Notes: generated by a model not told the origin, from the letters alone. A stretch of 7,005 nucleotides of DNA from Firmicutes bacterium UBA5301 (GCA_002408345.1 DHRX01000005.1:10996-18000); one strand, 5' to 3'; shown: positions 1 through 5,159, counted from the first letter of the stretch. Program-made: numbers and translations.

Positions 1-1
1 G

Positions 2-1027
2 ATTGAGGAAGCGACTAGGTTACTTAGCGCCTTAGATTCAAGTCGTAATAATCGGCCGAAATTAACCCAATTAAGCTCTAAACATGGTGGCCTAACCATT
101 ATATTGAATCAGTTAATTAACGATGGGATAGTTAAACGTGGTCTCTGGGGGTATAAATTGACCGCCCAGGGGGCGATACTCTTAGATTACGCTGAGAAAC
201 AAAAGCGGGAATTAGAAGCCGAGTTTCGGAAGACCCTACGTAAAGTAGCACCGACTCGGAAGATACCTGCTCCGATCATTACTTCAGGTAAGCGGCGGAG
301 TAGACCCCGTGTAGCCAATCGAGGTAAGGCTGTACCGTTAGGGGCGGAGAATGGGGCGGCTAATTTAGCTATTACTGAAACAGTAGTTACTGCTGTCAAG
401 AATAGCCTGATTCGTGGGGAGGCGCAGACTAAGATTACCCGCGATGATCTACAGGTCTATCGGCGCCCAGCAACCGTACCCACGGATATCCTGTTGTTAA
501 TTGACGCGAGTACCAGTATGCGTGGGAAACGGATACGAGCAGCGCTCCACCTCGCCGAGCATTTAGTTTTAACAACCCGGGAGAGGGTGGGGGTTGTCGT
601 TTTCCAGAATAATGAGGCTACAGTAGCCAGCGGCTTTACCAGAAATCAGACTATACTTCAGCAGGGTTTGCGGACAATTGTAGCCGGTGGGTTGACCCCT
701 TTAGCTAGTGGGATTAGTGAAAGCTTGGAATTAATCAGGAAGACGCCAGCTAAAAACCCTTTACTCGTGCTGATTACTGACGGAATGCCTACCAGTACAA
801 ACCGGAGTGGTGATCCTCTAGCTGATGCTTTGGAGGCTGCTACCTTAATTCCAGAAAATAAAGTACAGTTAGTGGTAATCGGCTTAAAAGCTGATGCTGG
901 TTTTCTCCAATCCTTAGCGGAGATTGGCAAAGGAACTCTATATCTAGTGGAAGAGTTAGAATTAGAATCTTTAATCAGCATTGTTCGTCGAGCAAAATAT
1001 ACTAATAGGAGATATTCTAATTTCTAA
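2..1027 (+). CDS. VWA-domain protein, magnesium chelatase subunit D-like (5' partial)
   Basis: The frame is open from the first complete codon at base 2, so the gene begins upstream and the TTG at 104 is only an internal codon; 341 residues are visible. Three parts can be seen. Bases about 60-190 encode a compact helical stretch ending in a GLWGYKLTAQG turn, which looks like a winged helix (inference). A basic, variable linker follows (about 230-475), containing RRSRPRV and ending in TRDDLQVYRR, as in the linker before the VWA domain of BchD/ChlD-type chelatase subunits. The VWA domain runs from about 480 to the end. Its metal-ion-dependent adhesion site is complete: DASTS at 503-517, the threonine of GGLTPL at 695-697 and the aspartate of TDG at 779-781. 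Family members usually act with a MoxR/ChlI-type AAA+ ATPase, possibly encoded upstream, in metal insertion or complex remodelling. No chelatase or tetrapyrrole gene is visible here, so the substrate is unknown. The VWA call is firm; the subunit D relationship is moderate. Confidence 0.88.
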   Translation: MEEATRLLSALDSSRNNRPKLTQLSSKHGGLTIILNQLINDGIVKRGLWGYKLTAQGAILLDYAEKQKRELEAEFRKTLRKVAPTRKIPAPIITSGKRRSRPRVANRGKAVPLGAENGAANLAITETVVTAVKNSLIRGEAQTKITRDDLQVYRRPATVPTDILLLIDASTSMRGKRIRAALHLAEHLVLTTRERVGVVVFQNNEATVASGFTRNQTILQQGLRTIVAGGLTPLASGISESLELIRKTPAKNPLLVLITDGMPTSTNRSGDPLADALEAATLIPENKVQLVVIGLKADAGFLQSLAEIGKGTLYLVEELELESLISIVRRAKYTNRRYSNF

Positions 1028-1038
1028 TTGTTAAAATA

Positions 1039-1067
1039 TTTACAATATTTAGAAGCAGTGGTATAAT
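1039..1067 (+). promoter_or_regulatory. Sigma-A promoter for the delta-like gene pair
   Basis: TTTACA (1039-1044) and TATAAT (1062-1067) are separated by exactly 17 bases. A TG one base before the -10 makes it an extended -10 (TGGTATAAT). Only one of twelve hexamer positions departs from consensus. Predicted transcription start is about 1074. It lies in the gap after the VWA gene and about 50 bases before the GTG at 1124, so the delta-like genes probably have their own housekeeping transcription. A 7-bp inverted repeat (1034-1040 and 1044-1050) overlaps the -35 and could be an operator. Confidence 0.75.
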
Positions 1068-1109
1068 TACTTACGAAAGGATGTTAATGAGTTGGTGGGG
1101 AAGGGTGTG

Positions 1110-1116
1110 GGAGGTG
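1110..1116 (+). promoter_or_regulatory. Ribosome binding site, first delta-like gene
   Basis: GGAGGTG lies seven bases before the GTG at 1124. In the same frame a stop occurs at 1088-1090 and no other start codon with a ribosome binding site lies between, so this site fixes the GTG start. Confidence 0.8.
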
Positions 1117-1123
1117 TACGGTA

Positions 1124-1483
1124 GTGGAGAAATGGCGGAATCGAGTAGCCCAGGAGTATCAGTCGTTCGCCAGTCATCCGCATAGCCCTTTACGGGGTTC
1201 GTTAGTAGCTAAGGTCTCCACGGTAATAGAGATGACACCAGAAGACTGTCAACAATTACAAAAATCTTTGGAGCGTATGACAGGTAAGCACGTGATTATC
1301 GAAAATAACATTGATCCATCCATAATAGCAGGAATGGTTATTAGTACATCTGATGTAGTTATTGATATGAGTATGGCTTCACGGTTGCAAAAATTGTCTG
1401 CTTTTGTCCGAGACCGAATTAGAAGTGAGGCTACTGAGGAAAATGTAGATGAATCACGGGTACTAGTTGGATCCGGTGCATAG
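1124..1483 (+). CDS. Stand-alone F-ATPase delta-subunit (OSCP) C-terminal domain protein, copy 1
   Basis: This 119-residue protein starts at GTG with GGAGGTG seven bases upstream. Residues about 28-98 match the C-terminal half of ATP synthase delta (AtpH/OSCP): a VSTVIEMTPED strand-helix start, an amphipathic helix, then NIDPSIIAGMVI and VVIDMSMASRL. The last two correspond to the family signature (DPS-hGGhhh and DGS--GRL). A true AtpH is about 180 residues with an N-terminal six-helix domain that binds F1 alpha; here that domain is absent, replaced by about 27 residues opening MEKWRNRVAQEY. The signature glycine after aspartate is methionine, and the usual GD before it is SD. In delta, this domain contacts the b-subunit stalk. 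No atp gene is nearby, so this is not an ordinary synthase subunit. It resembles its neighbour at 1739-2089 (about 28 of 64 aligned positions identical by eye). Family assignment is fairly secure; function is unknown. Confidence 0.78.
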   Translation: MEKWRNRVAQEYQSFASHPHSPLRGSLVAKVSTVIEMTPEDCQQLQKSLERMTGKHVIIENNIDPSIIAGMVISTSDVVIDMSMASRLQKLSAFVRDRIRSEATEENVDESRVLVGSGA

Positions 1484-1510
1484 ATATAGATAGCGCCATT
1501 AAAAGAGGTT

Positions 1511-1539
1511 TTTTCAAAAACAGATAATAGACATATAGC
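1511..1539 (+). promoter_or_regulatory. Weak possible promoter between the delta-like genes
   Basis: TTTTCA (1511-1516) and TATAGC (1534-1539) are 17 bases apart and each matches sigma-A consensus at four of six positions. If used, it would transcribe a leader through the terminator at 1610-1646 and into the second delta-like gene. AT-rich sequence gives such matches by chance, so this is tentative. Confidence 0.22.
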
Positions 1540-1609
1540 CTGGCTGGGGTGTTACAGGCAGATTAAGCGACTAAAATTCCACTTTAGTTTCCATTTTTCT
1601 CTTAATGTT

Positions 1610-1646
1610 AATCGGGGATGCCCTAGTTGGCTCCCTGATTTTTTTA
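1610..1646 (+). terminator. Rho-independent terminator or attenuator between the delta-like genes
   Basis: ATCGGGGA (1611-1618) pairs with TCCCTGAT (1632-1639) through one G-U pair. After a single bulged T, GCC (1620-1622) pairs with GGC (1629-1631), leaving a six-base loop. The stem runs directly into seven T residues (1639-1645). It lies 127 bases after the first delta-like gene and about 93 bases before the second, so it may end the first transcript or act as an attenuator in a leader of the second. Confidence 0.75.
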
Positions 1647-1671
1647 TATAACCCTTTCCCCGGGGAGCCAA
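1627..1671 (+). other. Alternative RNA stem competing with the terminator
   Basis: Bases 1627-1637 (TTGGCTCCCTG) can pair with 1661-1671 (CGGGGAGCCAA) over eleven positions with one G-U pair. The left arm is the 3' arm of the terminator at 1610-1646, so the two structures exclude each other, and the T tract would lie in the new loop. Because the right arm is made after the terminator, this stem would form in read-through or processed RNA and not as a classical antiterminator. The pairing is seen directly; a function is inference. Confidence 0.4.
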
Positions 1672-1679
1672 GGCTCTTG

Positions 1680-1687
1680 AGGAGGTG
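1680..1687 (+). promoter_or_regulatory. Strong Shine-Dalgarno-like sequence without a conventional start codon
   Basis: AGGAGGTG is a perfect eight-base match to the 16S rRNA anti-Shine-Dalgarno sequence. No ATG, GTG or TTG follows at usual spacing; the nearest candidate is a CTG at 1696, eight bases on, which would give a 30-codon frame ending at 1788 across the start of the next gene. It may be a standby site, a relic or a leader-peptide signal. Confidence 0.35.
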
Positions 1688-1726
1688 GTTATCAACTGGT
1701 ACGCGCCTTGCAATATAAACTTATTG

Positions 1727-1734
1727 AGGAGGGG
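1727..1734 (+). promoter_or_regulatory. Ribosome binding site, second delta-like gene
   Basis: AGGAGGGG ends four bases before the ATG at 1739 (its AGGAGG core ends six bases before). This favours the ATG over the upstream in-frame GTG at 1685, which lies inside another Shine-Dalgarno-like sequence and has no site of its own. Confidence 0.85.
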
Positions 1735-1738
1735 AAAC

Positions 1739-2089
1739 ATGGAACGGTGGCGGAAAAAAATTGCACGGGAATATGGTCAACTGGTTAAAACCACTCGTGG
1801 AGTAACGGTCAAAATAGACCAAAGTAAGGCCAGGGCGCGCGTGAAAACAGTTGTACCAATGGATGAGGAAACACAAGTTCAGCTCTGCGCGGCTCTAAAA
1901 GATCTGGTTGGTACGGAGGTCGAACTAATCAATGTGATTGACCCGTCTATCCTCGGAGGTATTGTGGTGCATCTTGGGGATACAATCATTGATATGAGCC
2001 TGGCAACTCGTTTAAATGATTTGGATAAAAGAATTCATCAGGAACTCACGCGACAGTTTGGCGAAGTACCAGCAACTGGAAGCGCCTAG
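1739..2089 (+). CDS. Stand-alone F-ATPase delta-subunit (OSCP) C-terminal domain protein, copy 2
   Basis: This 116-residue protein starts at ATG 1739, chosen for its AGGAGG site and because its opening, MERWRKKIAREY, matches the paralog's MEKWRNRVAQEY. Residues about 33-100 form the delta/OSCP C-terminal domain: ARVKTVVPMDEET, a helix, VELINVIDPSILGGIVVHLGD and TIIDMSLATRL. This copy is closer to true AtpH than the first, keeping the GG and GD of the signature, but it also has IDMS where synthase subunits have (I/V)DGS. It lacks the N-terminal F1-binding domain. Both paralogs end in a glycine-serine-alanine tail (TGSA here, GSGA in the other). The usual role of this domain is contact with the b-subunit stalk; here a regulatory or alternative-complex role is only a guess. 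An independent terminator upstream suggests the two copies may be controlled separately. Confidence 0.82.
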   Translation: MERWRKKIAREYGQLVKTTRGVTVKIDQSKARARVKTVVPMDEETQVQLCAALKDLVGTEVELINVIDPSILGGIVVHLGDTIIDMSLATRLNDLDKRIHQELTRQFGEVPATGSA

Positions 2090-2149
2090 ACGGTAGATAG
2101 ATTAATTTGCTGAAAGTATGTCCAATATCGGCCTTGAACAAAAGGATTT

Positions 2150-2181
2150 TTGAATTGTATTAATAATATGTAATATATAAT
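2150..2181 (+). promoter_or_regulatory. Possible promoter for the zinc-finger gene
   Basis: A perfect TATAAT is present at 2176-2181. The best -35 match is TTGAAT at 2150-2155, giving a 20-base spacer, longer than the 17 optimum; a TATATA at 2174-2179 would give 18. The region is very AT-rich, so the exact hexamers are uncertain. It lies about 55 bases before the ATG at 2235. Confidence 0.35.
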
Positions 2182-2208
2182 TAGACAAATTTTTCACATA
2201 ATTGAAAG

Positions 2209-2216
2209 TTGTCGAA
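2209..2216 (+). promoter_or_regulatory. Candidate Spo0A box before the zinc-finger gene
   Basis: TTGTCGAA contains an exact match to the Spo0A-box heptamer TGNCGAA, here TGTCGAA. It lies downstream of the predicted -10 and just before the ribosome binding site, a position where Spo0A binding would be expected to repress, as it does at abrB in Bacillus subtilis. About one exact TGTCGAA is expected by chance on both strands of a 7-kb window, so this is suggestive only. Confidence 0.38.
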
Positions 2217-2218
2217 AT

Positions 2219-2228
2219 AGGAGGAGGT
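2219..2228 (+). promoter_or_regulatory. Ribosome binding site, zinc-finger gene
   Basis: AGGAGGAGGT ends six bases before the ATG at 2235. This selects the ATG over the in-frame TTG at 2202, which lies upstream of this site. Confidence 0.85.
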
Positions 2229-2234
2229 ATTGGC

Positions 2235-2504
2235 ATGTTTGGTCGTGCAAAGGCGGCAAAAGGTTCTGGGATTTTGAATGACTACGTTTTAAAGACGTGC
2301 CGTCGGTGTAAAGGAAAGGGTACCGCTGATGTAGGTTGGGGATTATGTTCAGTTTGTAACGGAGCCGGGAAAGTCTATGTAGCTAGGCCGGGATACAAAT
2401 GCCCGATCTGTAAGGGCACAGGTTTAAGTCAGATCAGCAATGCTTCCTGCGAAGCCTGTGGCGGTTCTGGTTGGTCTTACACTCGGTACGGGATGAATGC
2501 ATAA
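2235..2504 (+). CDS. Small DnaJ-type zinc-finger protein without a J domain
   Basis: The protein has 89 residues and starts at ATG 2235. It carries four CxxCxGxG repeats: CRRCKGKG (22-29), CSVCNGAG (38-45), CPICKGTG (56-63) and CEACGGSG (72-79). Four repeats is exactly the content of the cysteine-rich domain of DnaJ/Hsp40, which binds two zinc ions by pairing repeats 1 with 4 and 2 with 3. There is no J domain, no glycine/phenylalanine linker and no substrate-binding C-terminal domain. The 21 residues before the finger are glycine- and lysine-rich without a recognisable fold. Known stand-alone relatives include plant BSD2, a Rubisco-assembly chaperone, and the shorter bacterial anti-TRAP, which has one such unit. 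A cytoplasmic chaperone-like or protein-binding role is likely; the partner is unknown. The gene is followed by a strong terminator, separating it from spoIIE. Confidence 0.85.
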   Translation: MFGRAKAAKGSGILNDYVLKTCRRCKGKGTADVGWGLCSVCNGAGKVYVARPGYKCPICKGTGLSQISNASCEACGGSGWSYTRYGMNA

Positions 2505-2528
2505 GGACTTATCGTTTATTTAGGAAAT

Positions 2529-2575
2529 AGAGGGGACTCAACAATGGGTAAAATAGTTGAGTCCCCTCTGCTTTT
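2529..2575 (+). terminator. Rho-independent terminator after the zinc-finger gene
   Basis: Bases 2529-2542 (AGAGGGGACTCAAC) and 2556-2569 (GTTGAGTCCCCTCT) form a perfect 14-bp stem with a 13-base loop. They are followed by GC and a run of only four T residues (2572-2575). The stem is very stable but the T tract is short and starts two bases late, so termination may be partial. It isolates the zinc-finger gene from spoIIE. Confidence 0.82.
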
Positions 2576-2634
2576 GGTAATCTTTGCGAGAAAGTAAGAA
2601 TTTGTCAGAAAAGTTGCTGGAATCAACTACATAG

Positions 2635-2667
2635 TTCGACACCAATCGGTAGTGATTTTCTGATAAC
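2635..2667 (+). promoter_or_regulatory. Candidate Spo0A-controlled spoIIE promoter
   Basis: TTCGACA (2635-2641) is the reverse complement of TGTCGAA, an exact Spo0A-box heptamer on the minus strand. Within it, TCGACA (2636-2641) resembles a sigma-A -35 with one mismatch. GATAAC at 2662-2667 could be the -10 at 20-base spacing (four of six matches); a 17-base alternative is TCTGAT at 2659-2664. In Bacillus subtilis, spoIIE is driven by sigma-A RNA polymerase activated by Spo0A at a promoter with unusually long spacing, so box and -35 overlapping is plausible. A further imperfect box-like TTTGTCAGAA lies at 2601-2610. The heptamer is seen; promoter assignment is inference. Confidence 0.42.
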
Positions 2668-2691
2668 TTAGAAGGTATAGACAAACATGGC

Positions 2692-2699
2692 AAGGAGGG
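2692..2699 (+). promoter_or_regulatory. Ribosome binding site deciding the spoIIE TTG start
   Basis: AAGGAGGG ends seven bases before TTG at 2707. The ATG at 2687 is in another frame that stops early, so TTG is the only start served by this site. Confidence 0.8.
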
Positions 2700-2706
2700 T
2701 GCCTTT

Positions 2707-5151
2707 TTGTCCACTGCAACGGCTAATCAGAAGTTTTGGTCAGAGAGTTTGCGGGCTTTTGTACAATCTTGTAAGAATTGGACTTCCTACTTTAGTCGCT
2801 ATAATTTGATTTTATTTTTGGCTAGCGTTTTATTGGCTAGAGCATCAATGTTTAGAATGTTTCACCCCTTTGCCCTAGCTGCGGTAGCGGCAATAAACTT
2901 TGTTTATCCTCGTGGTCTATTTCTAACCTTAATAGGGGTAAGTATGGGATTAGCACTTAGCTTACCATTCTGGGAATTTTGGGCTTATGAATTTTTAGTT
3001 TTTCTGGTGCTCTATGGCGCTTGGCAAGGTAAAAAACAAGGAGGGTCTACTAGTTACCAGTTGGTGTTTGGATCCTTCTTTACAACAGCAGCGGTATTAA
3101 TTGGGCGAATTATCCTAGCAACTATAATGGGTGAGGAGCCCATTTTTTTATATTTTGCTCTTTTAGAAGCTATTATGGTAGGCTTATTTGTAGTTGTGTT
3201 TGCCCAATTTGGTTTGAAGATAAAAGGCCTAGCCTCAACTAATAAACAGCTCAGTTCTGAAGTTATTGCAATGATTTTTTTAGTTTGTGGCGCTGCCATT
3301 GCAGGTCTAGATGGTATTTTTCTTAGTTTTCTTCCTATACAAGATTTGGTTTTACGGGTTGGAGTTGTGCTGGCGGCTTGGGTTGCTGGGCCAGGGGCTG
3401 GAGCAGTTGTGGGCATAGCCGGCGGTATGATTGTTGTCCTTTTAAGTAGCTTTTCTCCCTACTATTTGGTCGGTTTAGCTACAGCTGGAATCTGTGCCGG
3501 CTTATTCCGGGATATGGGAAAATGGGGGGTAATCTTTGGTTCTTTTGCAGGGGCTGCACTCCTTTCCTACCAGCTTCTGACCCCAGGCGAAATGCTAGCT
3601 ATGGCTTCTTCGGTAATCGGTGCCGCCATTTGTATAGCGGTTTTTCCCAGCGAATTAATTTTGCAAGCCCGGAATTGGTTTGTGGATTGCAAAACCTTAA
3701 CAGCTAAAATTTCAACGGAGGAGCAGCGGGTACGAGAATCGGTAGCCGTTCGATTAGATACTTTCAGCAATATACTATTTGAGTTGGCCCATAGCTTTGC
3801 ACAGTTACCTCAGGAAGAGGTTATTAACAAAAGTTCAGATATCTCCAAGATGATTGATGCCATCTCTGACCGGGTTTGTACCGGTTGTTTACGGTATCAA
3901 ATCTGTTGGAAGGAGCAGTTCTTTAATACGTTCAATAATTTTGGTGAAGCCTTAGTTAAAGCTGAAAATAGCGGAGCTTTACAAGCAACCCATTTGCCGC
4001 CGGGTCTTCGGGCTAGCTGTAGTCAGACCCATAAATTAGTACAAGCTGTTAACTATATTTTAGAATTACATCGGGTTGAAACGGTTTGGGAACAGAAGTT
4101 GGTTTCTAGTCGTGAAGTAGTTTCTGGCCAACTTCAGGGGGTTGGAGAGTTATTAGCATCTTTATCGCAGGAAATGCAAGAGCGACGGAATGTCAAAGCC
4201 GATCCGGCTAAAGCGCTGCAAACGGCCTTGACTAAAAAAATACCGGTCCGGGAAGTTAGGACTATATTAAGGTCGGATAATCAGTATGAAGTTAGAGTGC
4301 TGTGCCTACATTGCGATGGGCGTGAGGCTTGTAAGAGTATTACTCCTGTGGTGGCAACGGTACTAGAAACTCACTTTAGCTTAACGAAGCTTAGTTGTGG
4401 ATATTATCGAGGAGAACATTTGTGTGAGTTAGCCCTGGTGCCGGAGAAGGCCTATCATCTGGATTATAGGATAGTAGAAACGGCGCGGCAGGGTTCTAGT
4501 GTTAGCGGTGATAATCATTTGGTTATGCCTTTACCAGCGGGGAAAATAGGGATAGCTTTAAGTGACGGAATGGGATCTGGTAGTCGAGCTGCCTTAGAGA
4601 GCAGTACAACTATTTCTTTAATGGAACAGTTATTAAGGGCGGGTATGGACCGGCGTTTTGCTATACGTGCTATTAATAGCTTACTCTTATTCCGTTCGCC
4701 GGAGGAGAATTTTGCAACTTTAGATTTGTTTCTCTTTGATGAGTATACAGGGGAAGCGGAGTTTGTCAAAATTGCTAGTCAGCCTACTTATATATTACGG
4801 GGTAGTGAGATTATTAAAATTGAAAGCAAATCGTTGCCGATTGGTATTTTGGACCAAATCGATGCTTCTGTAGAGACGGTAGAGCTTTATCCCAATGATT
4901 ATTTAATTATGAGTACTGATGGGGTTAAAGACTGTGTTCCTAATTTATCAGCGGATTGGTTGGAGCGAGTTCTGGTCCAAGCACCAAGAAAAGGAGCGTC
5001 TGAACTAGCTGAGTATTTATTACAACAAGTTCTAACTATCTGTAATGGTGAACCAGATGATGATTTGACTATTTCAGTAGCTAAAGTGCGGGATAAGAGT
5101 TACGGTAGTGATATTCCAGTTTATATGCGAAAAAGAGTTGGAAAAGCATAA
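2707..5151 (+). CDS. spoIIE: Stage II sporulation protein E, membrane-bound PP2C-family phosphatase
   Basis: SpoIIE dephosphorylates the anti-anti-sigma factor SpoIIAA, releasing sigma-F in the forespore after asymmetric division, and associates with FtsZ at the polar septum. The protein has 814 residues (827 in Bacillus subtilis). Residues about 35-318 contain roughly ten hydrophobic segments. The central region (about 320-590) is the cytoplasmic oligomerisation and FtsZ-linked part, with a cysteine cluster CTGCLRYQICW at 391-401 and further cysteines near 535-580. The PP2C domain (about 595-800) shows SGD at 600-602, SDGMGSG from 619 (metal ligand D620), INSLLLFR, SLPIGI, STDG with D738, and DDD at 784-786, all expected for an active Mn-dependent phosphatase. 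The start is TTG with AAGGAGGG seven bases upstream, which may limit translation. It is separated from upstream genes by a terminator and probably has its own Spo0A-dependent promoter. Confidence 0.98.
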   Translation: MSTATANQKFWSESLRAFVQSCKNWTSYFSRYNLILFLASVLLARASMFRMFHPFALAAVAAINFVYPRGLFLTLIGVSMGLALSLPFWEFWAYEFLVFLVLYGAWQGKKQGGSTSYQLVFGSFFTTAAVLIGRIILATIMGEEPIFLYFALLEAIMVGLFVVVFAQFGLKIKGLASTNKQLSSEVIAMIFLVCGAAIAGLDGIFLSFLPIQDLVLRVGVVLAAWVAGPGAGAVVGIAGGMIVVLLSSFSPYYLVGLATAGICAGLFRDMGKWGVIFGSFAGAALLSYQLLTPGEMLAMASSVIGAAICIAVFPSELILQARNWFVDCKTLTAKISTEEQRVRESVAVRLDTFSNILFELAHSFAQLPQEEVINKSSDISKMIDAISDRVCTGCLRYQICWKEQFFNTFNNFGEALVKAENSGALQATHLPPGLRASCSQTHKLVQAVNYILELHRVETVWEQKLVSSREVVSGQLQGVGELLASLSQEMQERRNVKADPAKALQTALTKKIPVREVRTILRSDNQYEVRVLCLHCDGREACKSITPVVATVLETHFSLTKLSCGYYRGEHLCELALVPEKAYHLDYRIVETARQGSSVSGDNHLVMPLPAGKIGIALSDGMGSGSRAALESSTTISLMEQLLRAGMDRRFAIRAINSLLLFRSPEENFATLDLFLFDEYTGEAEFVKIASQPTYILRGSEIIKIESKSLPIGILDQIDASVETVELYPNDYLIMSTDGVKDCVPNLSADWLERVLVQAPRKGASELAEYLLQQVLTICNGEPDDDLTISVAKVRDKSYGSDIPVYMRKRVGKA

Positions 5152-5159
5152 GTTTACGG

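Noticed and set aside
104..1027. VWA gene starting at the TTG at 104
   Set aside because: The frame is open to base 2 with coding-like content and no ribosome binding site precedes 104; the gene is truncated by the window edge.
1087..1185. Short frame (MSWWGRVWEVYG...) overlapping the start of delta-like copy 1
   Set aside because: A GAAAGGATG-like site precedes it, but it overlaps copy 1 out of frame, has no recognisable family, and would start only about a dozen bases from the predicted transcript end.
1666..1677. GAGCC-AA-GGCTC inverted repeat as a hairpin
   Set aside because: A two-base loop is too tight for a stable hairpin; the left arm pairs better with 1627-1635.
1690..1706. TGGTACGCG resembling the T-box sequence TGGNACCGCG
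   Set aside because: The match is imperfect, no specifier or AG-bulge elements are seen, no terminator follows it, and the downstream gene is not tRNA- or amino-acid-related.
1552..1740. Minus-strand 62-codon frame
   Set aside because: It reads through the terminator and ribosome binding site of the plus-strand gene and shows no family features.
2058..2064. TGGCGAA in delta-like copy 2, and its reverse complement near 1167 in copy 1, as Spo0A boxes
   Set aside because: Both lie inside coding sequence; the degenerate heptamer is expected several times by chance in 7 kb.
1685..2089. Longer form of delta-like copy 2 from GTG 1685
   Set aside because: That GTG is inside a Shine-Dalgarno-like sequence, and the extra 18 residues have no counterpart in the paralog, which aligns from ATG 1739.
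2202..2504. Longer zinc-finger protein from TTG 2202
   Set aside because: The extra codons are read from the Spo0A-box-like and ribosome-binding sequence; ATG 2235 has ideal spacing.
2544..2597. 17-codon frame MGKIVESPLLLVIFARK within the terminator
   Set aside because: It starts in the hairpin loop and its apparent ribosome binding site is the terminator stem, so it is best explained by the terminator sequence.
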